64,000 nucleotides of DNA from Emticicia sp031378345 (GCA_031378345.1 JANNDY010000135.1:57694-121693), one strand, 5' to 3'. Positions 1 through 8,393 are shown, numbered from the stretch's first letter. The notes: generated by a model from the sequence alone, not told the origin. A program made the numbers and translations.

Positions 1-1
1 T

Positions 2-1423
2 TATTATCAAGAAACTGGTCGTGCAGGAAGAGATGGTTTGGAAGGAAATTGCTTGATGTTTTATGCCTATGACGACATTCTGAAATTAGAAAAATTCAAC
101 AAGGATAAAACCGTTACTGAGCGAGATAATGCCCGTGCATTATTGAACGAAATGGTGGCTTATTCTAACTTGGGCGTTTGCCGAAGAAGACAATTATTAA
201 GTTATTTTGGTGAATATGCAGACAAAGATTGTGGTTTTTGCGATAACTGTTTGAAACCCACCAGAAAAATAAAAATTGAAGACGAAGCAGTTTTAGGTCT
301 GAAAGCGGTTTTGCAAGCTGGCGAAAGATTTGATTTACAGCACATTGCTGATATTTTGACCGCCAATACTTCAAATGCTTATATTCGTAGCCACGAGCAT
401 GATAAATTGGAGGTTTATGGCAAAGGAAAAGGAATGTTTGTGCAGAAGGAAGAGGACGACGACGAGGATGAGGAAGAAGAAGAAACAGAAATAGAAACAA
501 CTGACGATGATGATGATGATGAAAAAGAAGTAAAATCTATCGTTGTAAAAGTAGCTACACCTGCCAAGAAAGTTGAAAAATCATCTAAAAAACAAGATAA
601 AAAGACATCGAATGAATGGTGGCTTTCTATTTTACGTCAGTTAATGATATTAGGTTTTCTGGAAAAAGACATTGAAGGTGCTTATGGCATTGCCCGTTTG
701 ACCGAAAAAGGCAAAAATTTTATTGCAGATTCTCACCCAGTTTCGATTTCGGAAGACCATAATTACGAAAATACCGAAAGTAGCGACGATGATGATATTA
801 GTTCAAACAATTCGTCGGGCGGAGGAGCTTTTGATGCGGCATTATTTGAGTTATTGAAGGCACTTCGCAAGAAAATTGCCAAAGAAAAAAATGTACCTCC
901 TTATGTTGTTTTCCAAGATCCATCGTTGGAAGAAATGGCAACAACCTACCCTACTACCTCGCAAGATTTGGCAAATATCAATGGCGTGGGTTTGGGCAAA
1001 GTACAAAAATTCGGCAAGCCATTCGTAGATTTGATTATAAAGTATGTTGATGATAACGAAATCGAAACAACACAAGATTTAGTTGTGAAATCGGCAATAA
1101 ACAAGTCAAAAATAAAGATTTTTATCATTCAACAAATTGACCGCAAGATAAATTTGGACGAAATTGTGGAGGCAAAAGACCTCACAATGACCGACTTGAT
1201 AGAAGAAATCGAACATATTTGTTATTCAGGAACACGTCTAAACCTTGATTATTACATCAACCAAGTCATTGACGAAGACCGCCAAGACGAAATTTATGAA
1301 TACTTTATGGCAGCCGAAACAGATAATATTGGTGCTGCCCAAAAAGAATTTGAAAGCCAAGACGTAAGCGAAGAAGAATTAAGATTGATGAGAATCAAGT
1401 TTTTGTCGGAAATGGCTAATTAG
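2..1423 (+). CDS. recQ: ATP-dependent DNA helicase RecQ, C-terminal part (5' end outside window)
   Basis: RecQ is a 3'-5' DNA helicase used in recombination repair. The frame is open from base 2 and begins inside helicase motif VI (QETGRAGRDG), so the ATPase core lies upstream of the window. After it come the zinc-binding region with four cysteines (CRRRQ...CGFCDNC), a winged-helix RQC region, and near the C-terminus an HRDC domain (roughly FDAALFELL to KYVDDNE). An extremely acidic stretch rich in D and E, followed by a lysine-rich segment, interrupts the RQC region at about bases 450-600; this is longer than I expect for the family. The final ~100 residues after HRDC form an extra helical extension. 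Identity is firm; the completeness of the 5' part cannot be judged. Confidence 0.93.
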   Translation, partial: YYQETGRAGRDGLEGNCLMFYAYDDILKLEKFNKDKTVTERDNARALLNEMVAYSNLGVCRRRQLLSYFGEYADKDCGFCDNCLKPTRKIKIEDEAVLGLKAVLQAGERFDLQHIADILTANTSNAYIRSHEHDKLEVYGKGKGMFVQKEEDDDEDEEEEETEIETTDDDDDDEKEVKSIVVKVATPAKKVEKSSKKQDKKTSNEWWLSILRQLMILGFLEKDIEGAYGIARLTEKGKNFIADSHPVSISEDHNYENTESSDDDDISSNNSSGGGAFDAALFELLKALRKKIAKEKNVPPYVVFQDPSLEEMATTYPTTSQDLANINGVGLGKVQKFGKPFVDLIIKYVDDNEIETTQDLVVKSAINKSKIKIFIIQQIDRKINLDEIVEAKDLTMTDLIEEIEHICYSGTRLNLDYYINQVIDEDRQDEIYEYFMAAETDNIGAAQKEFESQDVSEEELRLMRIKFLSEMAN

Positions 1424-1426
1424 AAG

Positions 1427-1542
1427 GCAGGTTTTAGGAGGTAGGAGTTAGGAGTTAGGCAAAAAACAAATTTCTAAAACTTATCATGGTTTTTGCTAAA
1501 AAAATTAAGTTCTAAACCCTAATTCCTAAAACCTAAGTCCTG
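1427..1542. repeat. inverted pair of short tandem repeats (GGAGTTA type)
   Basis: The left side (about 1427-1460) is built of repeated TAGGAGT/TTAGG units. The right side (1512-1542) has the complementary CCTAA/TTCCTAA units. The two sides can pair imperfectly as a long stem with a ~50-nt loop. It directly follows the recQ stop codon and could act as a weak 3' hairpin. It belongs to a type of repeat seen at several other places in this window. Confidence 0.55.
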
Positions 1543-1610
1543 TTTCCAACTATTTTTCAAATTTTATTATCAAAAAATCAAATTAGTGTAGTTAATTAAT
1601 AAAATAAATA

Positions 1611-1618
1611 TACTTTTG
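1611..1618 (+). promoter_or_regulatory. candidate -7 promoter box (TACTTTTG) of the RNA-binding protein gene
   Basis: TACTTTTG matches the Bacteroidota TAnnTTTG -7 consensus and lies 33 bases before the start codon at 1651. No clear -33 TTTG box is visible at the usual distance. Confidence 0.5.
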
Positions 1619-1650
1619 TAAAAATTTATCATTCAAATCATAAAGTTACC

Positions 1651-2076
1651 ATGAACATTTTTGTTGGAAGTCTGCCTTTTAAAATCGAAGAAAGCGAATT
1701 AAAGCAATATTTTGAAGAGTATGGCGAAGTAAGTTCAGTAAAAATCATTACTGACAAGTACACCGGTAGAAGCAAAGGATTTGCATTCGTAGAAATGCCT
1801 GACGATGCCTCAGCACAAAAAGCAATTGATGCATTGAATGGCTCTGACATTGGCGGACGTTCGGCAGTAGTTAATCAAGCTGAAGAGAAAAAAGAAAGAG
1901 ATAACCGTGGCGGTAGCGGCGGTGGTGGTGGTTACAACCGTGGCGGTGGCGGCGGTGGTGGAGATAGAGGCGGCTACGGTGGTGGCGGCGGCGGTGGTTA
2001 TAATCGTGGCGGCGGAAGCGGCGGCGGTGATAGAGGCGGCTACGGTGGTGGCGGCGGTGATCGCAACAGATATTAA
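1651..2076 (+). CDS. RRM-domain RNA-binding protein with glycine-rich tail
   Basis: Residues 1-80 form one RNA recognition motif: RNP2 (IFVGSLPF) is at the N-terminus and RNP1 (KGFAFVEM) is near residue 47. From about residue 88 the protein is almost pure glycine with R, Y, N and D, like plant and cyanobacterial cold-inducible RNA-binding proteins. The tail contains two near-identical ~22-residue blocks starting GYNRGGG and GDRGGYGGGG, so it grew by tandem duplication. Such proteins are presumed RNA chaperones induced by cold or stress. The gene is monocistronic, with a promoter box before it and two hairpin terminators after it. Confidence 0.92.
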   Translation: MNIFVGSLPFKIEESELKQYFEEYGEVSSVKIITDKYTGRSKGFAFVEMPDDASAQKAIDALNGSDIGGRSAVVNQAEEKKERDNRGGSGGGGGYNRGGGGGGGDRGGYGGGGGGGYNRGGGSGGGDRGGYGGGGGDRNRY

Positions 2077-2104
2077 TCTAAAGTTTTAGTTTACATAAAA
2101 GAAT

Positions 2105-2141
2105 CATAAGTTACTGACATTCAGAAACTTATGCTTTTTTG
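2105..2141 (+). terminator. intrinsic terminator of the RNA-binding protein gene
   Basis: CATAAGTT (2105-2112) pairs perfectly with AACTTATG (2126-2133) and is followed by CTTTTTTG. Confidence 0.75.
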
Positions 2142-2166
2142 TATTTCTATCATTTTGGCAATTATA

Positions 2167-2200
2167 AAAAAGAGTGCTTCGTATGAAGTACTCTTTTTTT
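2167..2200 (+). terminator. second strong hairpin terminator
   Basis: An A-rich arm ending AAGAGTGCTTC pairs with GAAGTACTCTT across a GTAT loop, with seven or more T residues after it. The A-run on the left makes it usable from both strands. Confidence 0.8.
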
Positions 2201-2266
2201 GTGGTTAAATTTTTTAACCCCTCAAGATCGAAGCAACACTTCTTGATACATCAACTAATATTATAA

Positions 2267-2424
2267 AAGCTGTTTGAGTTAATCTTATTAAGCTAAAAAT
2301 TATACTTTTTCGCCAATACTTCGTTGTTAAAATCCTCATTTTGCTCTGCAAAACTGCGGTTTTAACGCCTTGTCTTGTCAAAAAATTATTCATTTTTATT
2401 CATAAAATTTAACTCAAACAGCTT
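2267..2424. repeat. nested palindromic element, copy 1 (158 bp)
   Basis: Perfect 16-bp terminal inverted repeats (AAGCTGTTTGAGTTAA at 2267-2282 and its complement at 2409-2424) enclose three further nested stems: TTTTTCGCCAA (2306-2316) with TTGTCAAAAA, GTTAAAA (2326-2332) with TTTTAAC (2360-2366), and TTTTGC (2339-2344) with GCAAAA (2348-2353) over a TCT loop. A second element with the same plan but different stem sequences lies at 8223-8378. No ORF is inside. The rest of the 2077-2663 intergenic region holds two terminators and AT-rich DNA only. Confidence 0.75.
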
Positions 2425-2630
2425 CATAGATTTTAAGCAAATGGTTTTTAAAGCCAATTTCTGTTGATACAGAATTGGCTTTTTTGATTTTATATAAATC
2501 AATCTTATATTTTTATATGCAAATTTATCAAATATAAACAACTGATTATCAATGATTTATAGAATTTAAAGTTAATATTAAGAGAAACGGCGATTAATAT
2601 AAAAATCCATATTAAACTTTTTGACGTAGG

Positions 2631-2638
2631 TATGTTTG
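2631..2638 (+). promoter_or_regulatory. candidate -7 box (TATGTTTG) for the DUF4331/TonB/HupE cluster
   Basis: TATGTTTG fits TAnnTTTG and lies 26 bases before the start codon at 2664. The -33 element is not obvious, so this is a suggestion only. Confidence 0.4.
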
Positions 2639-2663
2639 ATTTTAAATTTTAACAAAAACAAAA

Positions 2664-3326
2664 ATGAAACCATCAAAACTATTTCTATTGCTTACTATCG
2701 GAGCATTAGCAACTGGCGGAATTATCTATGCCGCAGATCATGCCGATTCGCCTACCGTAACAGGTGCAACAACTGACATCACAGACGTGTATGTCTTTCA
2801 AGGACAAAATACCAGTAACATGGTTTTTGTAGGGAATACTCAAGGCTTATTAAGTCCAGCATCAACTTCTGGTGCTAAATTCGATGCCAATACCCTTATT
2901 CAATTTAGTATTGATAACACTGGCGACAATGTCGAAGATTTGGTTATTCAAGCACTTTATGATGCTACGGCAAACAAAATGAACTTTTATGGTCCCGTAA
3001 AGCCTTCGGCAACAGGTACACAAAGTAAGCTGGAAGGTACAGTTACGGCATCGGTTGCTGTTACGCCTTATGGCTCGACTGCAACTACTGCAACACAGGG
3101 AGGAATCACTGTTTTTGCTGGACCTCGTGATGATCCATTCTTTTTTGATTTAGACCAATTCAAGAAAGTTATTGGTGGAACAGCAACTGGATTTAACAAA
3201 CCAGGTAAAGACGCATTTGCAGGAACAAACGTACTAAGTGTTGTTGTTGAGGTTCCTAAAAGCATGCTCAATGCTCCAGCATCTGGTGCTGTCAGTGTTT
3301 GGATGACTACTCGTAAGAAAATCTAA
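2664..3326 (+). CDS. DUF4331 family secreted protein (N-terminal-half type)
   Basis: A Sec signal peptide (KPSKLFLLLTIGALATGG) is followed by the hallmark opening of DUF4331 proteins, ADHADSP and TDITDVYVFQG, near residues 24-50. DUF4331 proteins are exported proteins without a settled biochemical role. At 220 residues it is about half the usual family length; the C-terminal signature (a GRP-x-N-T motif) is instead found in the next gene. It heads a run of same-strand genes (DUF4331 lipoprotein, TonB receptor, TPR lipoprotein, HupE/UreJ), which suggests a periplasmic or surface role in uptake of a metal or similar small substrate. That role is inference. Confidence 0.8.
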   Translation: MKPSKLFLLLTIGALATGGIIYAADHADSPTVTGATTDITDVYVFQGQNTSNMVFVGNTQGLLSPASTSGAKFDANTLIQFSIDNTGDNVEDLVIQALYDATANKMNFYGPVKPSATGTQSKLEGTVTASVAVTPYGSTATTATQGGITVFAGPRDDPFFFDLDQFKKVIGGTATGFNKPGKDAFAGTNVLSVVVEVPKSMLNAPASGAVSVWMTTRKKI

Positions 3327-3352
3327 TTTATCATTTCTAAAAAAACAATTCA

Positions 3353-3880
3353 ATGAAAAATTTCATAAAAGTACTCTCATTAAGCGTTTTGGCAACGTCT
3401 CTGTTGGTTTCTTGTAATAAAGATGAAACCACAGCTACGCCAATAGTGAATTTTTATGCTCAGCAAGAGCAAATGGGCCGACCTGCCATTAACACTGTGT
3501 TTAATGCTGCTGCTGACAAAGATGCCTTCAATACCTCTATTCCTTCGCAACAAGGTGCTGCTTATGCAACTAAATTTGCTGCGGTATTGACAGCTTTTGG
3601 CTACAAAACCAATGCTTTAGGACAAGACGGAAAAGCATTTGCAGGTTTATTAGCGACTGACGTTTTGAACGCTTCGACAACAGCTCCAGCCACCACATTT
3701 TATGATGGTAAAAACCTTTTGACAGGTAGAAACCTTACAGACGATGTAATTGATGTAGAACTATTGCTCATTTTTGGTGGGGCAGATTTCAAAAGCAACC
3801 CCGGCTTGACAAGTGATAATGTTGGTGCAAATGACAAAGCTTTCTCAGCATCGTTTCCTTATTTAGCAAATCCTTGGTGA
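3353..3880 (+). CDS. DUF4331-like lipoprotein (C-terminal-half type)
   Basis: The N-terminus is a lipoprotein signal with lipobox LLVSC, giving a predicted acylated cysteine at residue 21. The mature part contains QEQMGRPAINTVF, KDAFN and a terminal FPYLANPW. These resemble motifs of the C-terminal half of full-length DUF4331 proteins, while the preceding gene carries the N-terminal half. Because each has its own export signal, this looks like a true two-gene split rather than a frameshift. It lies 26 bases after the previous gene, so co-transcription is likely. The family call rests on motif memory and is less sure than that of its neighbour. Confidence 0.65.
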   Translation: MKNFIKVLSLSVLATSLLVSCNKDETTATPIVNFYAQQEQMGRPAINTVFNAAADKDAFNTSIPSQQGAAYATKFAAVLTAFGYKTNALGQDGKAFAGLLATDVLNASTTAPATTFYDGKNLLTGRNLTDDVIDVELLLIFGGADFKSNPGLTSDNVGANDKAFSASFPYLANPW

Positions 3881-3885
3881 TTTTT

Positions 3886-3916
3886 TTGTAGTGCAATTTT
3901 TAAAATTGCACTACAA
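3886..3916. terminator. perfect hairpin between the DUF4331 lipoprotein and the TonB receptor
   Basis: TTGTAGTGCAATTTT is followed directly by its complement ending in GCACTACAA, a 31-nt near-perfect palindrome. Seven T residues precede it and no T-run follows on the + strand. It may attenuate transcription into the receptor gene, or protect the 3' end of the upstream mRNA. Confidence 0.55.
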
Positions 3917-3958
3917 TTCTACCAAAATCATCTCCAAAATTCCTATGTCAAAATTCCT

Positions 3959-6223
3959 ATGTCAAAATTCCTACTTTTCGGCTTTCTATTTTGTGTAAAT
4001 TTTTATACAAAAACCCAACATATCATTTCTGGAAAAGTAGTTGATGCCAATAGCGGACAGCCTTTGGACGGTGCTTTTGTAAAAGAAGTAAATAATACAC
4101 AAACAGCTACTTTTACAAAGAAAAATGGTTATTTTTCTTTAAAAATCAACGATTTTGATACAAATTTGGCAATTACGTATATTGGTTATAGGTCAGAAAT
4201 TCTTAGCATTTCTGACTCAATGGCAAGCAAAAAAATCAATGTTATGCTACAATCTGATGTCATAAATTTACAAGAAGTGGTAGTTTTGCAAAATAACCAA
4301 CAAACGAATTTTAGTAGCCTTTCAAAAATTGATTTAGCATTGAAACCTGTCAGAAATAGCCAAGAATTATTAAGAATTGTACCGGGTTTGTTTGTGGCAC
4401 AACACGCAGGCGGCGGAAAAGCCGAGCAGATTTTTTTGCGTGGATTTGACTGCGACCACGGCACTGATATTCAAGTGAGTATGGATGGAATTCCAGTAAA
4501 CATGGTTTCGCACGCTCACGGACAAGGCTATGCCGATGCTCATTTCATTATTCCCGAAACAATCAATAATATTGATTTTGGTGTAGGTCCTTATTATGCT
4601 CAGAAAGGCAATTTTAATACCGCTGGTTATATAAATTTTGAAAGTTATAATAATATTCCGCAAAGCCGAGTTCAGTTGGAGGTAGGTAGGTTTAATACAA
4701 AAAGGGCTTTGTTGATGCTTGATTTGCTCAAAAAGAATAAAGAGAAACAGACTGCCTATATTGCCTCTGAATATAATTATTTTGACGGACCGACTATCAA
4801 CAAGCAAAATTTTAATCGCTTTAATGTTTTTGGAAAATACAACTTATCCATTTCTTCAAATACTCAGCTAACTGCCTCATTATCAGCCTTTAAGAGTAAA
4901 TGGGACGCATCTGGACAAATACCAACAAGGGCAGTTGAGTCTGGAAAAATTGATAGATTTGGCTCAATAAATCCAACCGAAGGCGGAAATACTGACCGCT
5001 ATAATGCTAATTTAGTGCTTTCTCATGCTTCCAAAAATGGTGTAGTTTGGGAAAATCAGGCTTATTTTAGCAAGTATTTTTTTAATTTATACTCTGACTT
5101 TACTTTTTACTTGAACGACCCCATCAATGGCGATGAAATAAATCAACGTGAAAATCGACAAGTTTTTGGTTATTTGTCAAGCATCAATAAGCAAAGCGAT
5201 TTTAATGGTTTTTCTATCAATTCAACTTACGGAATCGGTATTCGCTCTGATGCTACTCAAAATTCGACTTTGGCTCATGTCGTAAAAAGGGAGTTTTTGG
5301 AAAACATTAAATTGGGCGATATTCACGAAAACAATGCTTTTGCTTACGTACAGCAACAAATCAGCAAAAGGAGGTGGCTTTTTGATGCTGGTCTTCGCTT
5401 AGATTATTTGCATTTTGATTATTTAGATAAATTAAGTTTTCAACAAAGTCCTACACAATCGAACACTATTTTAAGTCCAAAATTGAATATTCAATATACA
5501 GTCAATTCTCAAATCCAAGCATTCATTAAGGCAGGCAAAGGTTTTCATTCAAATGATACGAGGGCAATAGTTTTGACTAAAAAAGCTCACGGAACGCCAC
5601 CCGAAAAAACTTTGCCAGCCGCTTATGGGGTAGATTTTGGTTTGATTTTGAAACCAACACCAAACCTTTTTCTGAATCTTGCTGCATGGTACTTGTATCT
5701 CGACCAAGAGTTTGTATATGTGGGCGATGATGGTATTGTTGAGCCCAGTGGTAAAACTCGCCGTGAAGGAATTGACATTATTGCAAGGTATCAGTTTTCA
5801 AAAAATATTTTTGCCAATATGAACCTAAACCTTACAAAACCTCGTGCCATTGGCATTGAAAGTGGTGCAAATTATATTCCTTTAGCTCCCACAGCTACGA
5901 GTACAGGTGGCATTTTTTATAAAAGTAAGTACGGTTTCAATGGCAGTTTTTCTTATAGATATATCAAAAACCGCCCAGCCAATGAAGATAATTCTATTAT
6001 TGCAAAAGGCTATTTTTTGGCAGATGCGGCTATCAATTATTCTTGGAAAAAATATGATGTAGGTTTAGCTGCTGAAAATTTATTCAACATAAAATGGAAC
6101 GAGGCACAATTTGCCACAACATCAAGACTAAAAAATGAGCCTCTCGGAAGCTCAATTACTGAGCTAAATTTTACACCCGGAACACCTTTTTTTGTTAGAG
6201 CAAAATTTGCTGTGTTTTTTTAA
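3959..6223 (+). CDS. TonB-dependent outer-membrane receptor with carboxypeptidase-like N-terminal domain
   Basis: After a signal peptide, residues ~20-100 form a carboxypeptidase-D regulatory-like domain (ISGKVVDANSGQPLDG), typical of Bacteroidota receptors. The plug follows (LLRIVPGLFV, then FLRGFDCDHGTDI and MDGIPVNMVSHAHGQGYAD), and a ~22-strand barrel ends in aromatic PFFVRAKFAVFF. The His/Asp-rich plug segment with HAHGQG marks a subgroup I associate with neighbouring HupE/UreJ genes. It probably imports a metal or metal chelate using TonB energy; the substrate is not shown by sequence. A 14-bp tandem duplication just upstream places a second, out-of-frame ATG at 3945. The ATG at 3959 is the one that opens the full frame. 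Confidence 0.88.
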   Translation: MSKFLLFGFLFCVNFYTKTQHIISGKVVDANSGQPLDGAFVKEVNNTQTATFTKKNGYFSLKINDFDTNLAITYIGYRSEILSISDSMASKKINVMLQSDVINLQEVVVLQNNQQTNFSSLSKIDLALKPVRNSQELLRIVPGLFVAQHAGGGKAEQIFLRGFDCDHGTDIQVSMDGIPVNMVSHAHGQGYADAHFIIPETINNIDFGVGPYYAQKGNFNTAGYINFESYNNIPQSRVQLEVGRFNTKRALLMLDLLKKNKEKQTAYIASEYNYFDGPTINKQNFNRFNVFGKYNLSISSNTQLTASLSAFKSKWDASGQIPTRAVESGKIDRFGSINPTEGGNTDRYNANLVLSHASKNGVVWENQAYFSKYFFNLYSDFTFYLNDPINGDEINQRENRQVFGYLSSINKQSDFNGFSINSTYGIGIRSDATQNSTLAHVVKREFLENIKLGDIHENNAFAYVQQQISKRRWLFDAGLRLDYLHFDYLDKLSFQQSPTQSNTILSPKLNIQYTVNSQIQAFIKAGKGFHSNDTRAIVLTKKAHGTPPEKTLPAAYGVDFGLILKPTPNLFLNLAAWYLYLDQEFVYVGDDGIVEPSGKTRREGIDIIARYQFSKNIFANMNLNLTKPRAIGIESGANYIPLAPTATSTGGIFYKSKYGFNGSFSYRYIKNRPANEDNSIIAKGYFLADAAINYSWKKYDVGLAAENLFNIKWNEAQFATTSRLKNEPLGSSITELNFTPGTPFFVRAKFAVFF

Positions 6224-6231
6224 TAAAAGCC

Positions 6232-7524
6232 ATGAAAAATCTATTTCTATCAATATTTATCATTTTTACTATCATTTCCTGCAAAAAAGAAGCAAAAATC
6301 ATCGTTGATAAGACTTTCGTTGATAGCCTGATTACACATTATAAGCCATCTACAAGAGAAAAAATCAATGCAGCCGACTTAATTTTCTGGAAAAACCGCT
6401 TAGATTCTTTACCAAAAAGCTACCTAAATGCTCAAAAATATGCTGGAACGTTAGGAGCAAGATTTAGGCTTTATGGTGACATAAATGACTTGATAAAAGC
6501 TGATAGCATAATGAATTGGCTGAACAAAGAAAATCAAGAAAAAGATGCTGGGATTTTCAGAACATTGGCAGCCAATGCTTCGCAACAACACCGATTTGGA
6601 GAGGCAAGTGGCTATGCACACAAAGCAGCAGATATTGGAAGTGAAAAATATGCAAGTGAACTCATACTTACAGACACCTATTTTGAGCTTGGACAATATG
6701 AATTTGTTAGAAAACAGCTAAATCGTCTTCGCAAGTCCAATAATTATGGCTATTTCTTTGGCTTATCAAAGTACCAACATTGGGAAGGAAAATTAGATAG
6801 TTCTATCATTTCTATGCAAAAAGCTCAAGAATTAGCAGGAAACAATGATTTTTTGAAACAAATTGCTATTTCAAATATAGCTGATCTTTATCTTCATTCG
6901 GGCGAATTAGAAAAAGCTGCCAATTTGTATAAGCAAAGTATAAGCATTGATGTTGCCGATTATCATAGTTTAGCGGGTTTAGGCTGGATAGCTTTGGTGC
7001 ATGATAAAAAGGATACATTAGCCGAAAAAATATTTCAATTTGTTCAATCAAAAACCAAATCGCCTGATATGTTTTTGAAACTTTCTTATGTAGCTCAACA
7101 ACGAAAAGATGCTACGGCAGAGAAAAAGTATGCTCAAATATTCGCCAATGAAGCCTCAAAACCTATTTATGGCAATATGTATAATAAATATTTGATAGAA
7201 TTATACGGAGAAATTTTGAATGAGCCACAAAAAATGCTCGCCATTGCCGAAAAAGAAATAAAAAATCGAGCTATGCCACAAACTTATGCTTGGTATGCAT
7301 GGGCATCATTTAAAAATAATCAAAAACAAAAAGCCTTTCAAGTCTATGAAGACTTTGTTTCGGAAAAACCCTTAGAAGGATTAGAGCTATATTATATGGG
7401 ACAGATGATGCAAGAAAGTAATAAAGCCTATAATGCCAAAAGCTATTTTGAAGCAGCCTACAAAAATCGCTATGATTTAAGTCCGAAAATGATGTTGAAA
7501 TTGACTACCTCTAAAGGAGAATAA
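6232..7524 (+). CDS. TPR-repeat lipoprotein of the TonB/HupE cluster
   Basis: The N-terminus is a lipoprotein signal with the acceptor cysteine in FTIISCKKE (residue ~17). The rest is helical, with several tetratricopeptide-like repeats (for example SNIADLYLHSGELEKAANLYKQS and the following SLAGLGWIAL block). It starts 9 bases after the TonB receptor and ends 5 bases before the HupE/UreJ gene, so it is translated from the same mRNA. A membrane-anchored TPR scaffold linking outer- and inner-membrane parts is a reasonable inference. No enzymatic motif is seen. Confidence 0.75.
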   Translation: MKNLFLSIFIIFTIISCKKEAKIIVDKTFVDSLITHYKPSTREKINAADLIFWKNRLDSLPKSYLNAQKYAGTLGARFRLYGDINDLIKADSIMNWLNKENQEKDAGIFRTLAANASQQHRFGEASGYAHKAADIGSEKYASELILTDTYFELGQYEFVRKQLNRLRKSNNYGYFFGLSKYQHWEGKLDSSIISMQKAQELAGNNDFLKQIAISNIADLYLHSGELEKAANLYKQSISIDVADYHSLAGLGWIALVHDKKDTLAEKIFQFVQSKTKSPDMFLKLSYVAQQRKDATAEKKYAQIFANEASKPIYGNMYNKYLIELYGEILNEPQKMLAIAEKEIKNRAMPQTYAWYAWASFKNNQKQKAFQVYEDFVSEKPLEGLELYYMGQMMQESNKAYNAKSYFEAAYKNRYDLSPKMMLKLTTSKGE

Positions 7525-7528
7525 TGCT

Positions 7529-8191
7529 ATGAAATCTAAACTCTCCAAAATCCTACTCTGCCTTTTCCCTCTCTGGTTGTCGGGGGGCTTTTGTTATGCT
7601 CACGATATTGTAAAAGATTTAGATAAAATGTCTAAATCTGACGCAGCTATTACTTACCTAAAATTAGGTTATGAGCATATTCTACCACTGGGTTTCGACC
7701 ATCTTTTGTTTATCCTAAGTTTGTTTTTACTCAGTCCAAAACTCAAAACCATTCTTTGGCAAGCAACTGCTTTTACGGTGGCACATTCGGTTACTTTGGG
7801 TTTGGCAATGTATGGTATTATTTCGCCTTCGCCTGCAATCGTCGAACCCCTTATTTCCTTGTCAATTATGTATGTGGCTTTAGAAAATATCTTTTCGCCA
7901 CGCCTCAAACCTTCTCGCATCGGCATTATTTTCTTCTTTGGCTTGATACACGGCATGGGTTTCGCTGGTGCATTAGGAGAATTGGGGCTTCCTCAAAACT
8001 CTTATTTTCTATCACTCATTATGTTTAATATTGGGGTAGAATTTGGGCAAATTACTGTCATTTTAGTAGCTTTTCTTTTAGTTAAAAAATGTTGGAATTC
8101 TGAAATCTTTTACCGAAAAAATATCGTCATTCCTCTTTCTATTCTTATTACAATTATAAGTGCATATTGGACTGTTGAAAGGGTTTTTTAG
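7529..8191 (+). CDS. HupE/UreJ-type membrane protein (HupE/UreJ_2 family)
   Basis: A signal peptide ending near SGGFCYAHD leads into about six transmembrane helices. Conserved histidine motifs sit at the membrane: GYEHILPLGFDHLLFIL, TVAHSVTLG and GLIHGMGFAGALGELGL. This matches the HupE/UreJ group of presumed nickel, cobalt or related metal permeases. No urease or hydrogenase genes are nearby, so the substrate stays open. It closes the receptor cluster. An AAGGAGA sequence before the start is one of the few Shine-Dalgarno-like sites in this window. Confidence 0.85.
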   Translation: MKSKLSKILLCLFPLWLSGGFCYAHDIVKDLDKMSKSDAAITYLKLGYEHILPLGFDHLLFILSLFLLSPKLKTILWQATAFTVAHSVTLGLAMYGIISPSPAIVEPLISLSIMYVALENIFSPRLKPSRIGIIFFFGLIHGMGFAGALGELGLPQNSYFLSLIMFNIGVEFGQITVILVAFLLVKKCWNSEIFYRKNIVIPLSILITIISAYWTVERVF

Positions 8192-8222
8192 AAAAAAAAA
8201 TAACTTCGCCACAGGTCAGCTA

Positions 8223-8378
8223 AGGATTGATTAAAAACAACTCCGTTCATTTATTTGTCTTTTTCGCCAACTCAGCATCAAAAAATGCTCATTTAACTCG
8301 CTAAATTTCAACTTTTTTGACTTGATTTGGCAAAAAATCCTGCATACATTTTGAAAGGACTTATTTTTAATCAATCCT
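8223..8378. repeat. nested palindromic element, copy 2 (156 bp)
   Basis: Perfect 15-bp terminal inverted repeats (AGGATTGATTAAAAA, 8223-8237, and its complement, 8364-8378) surround nested stems in the same order as the element at 2267-2424: TTTTTCGCCAA (8260-8270) with TTGGCAAAAA (8327-8336), TCAAAAAA (8278-8285) with TTTTTTGA (8313-8320), and ATTTA with TAAAT around 8291-8306. Only the TTTTTCGCCAA box and the CTCATTT/CTC core are kept in sequence; the other arms differ but still pair. Confidence 0.75.
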
Positions 8379-8393
8379 AAAGTTATTCATAAC

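Noticed and set aside
165..500. minus-strand open frame opposite recQ
   Set aside because: It is the complement of the acidic repeat-rich coding region; the product is low-complexity and recQ is clearly the real gene.
1907..2089. alanine/valine-rich open frame overlapping the glycine tail
   Set aside because: A shifted reading of the GGN-rich repeat; no start context and no family resemblance.
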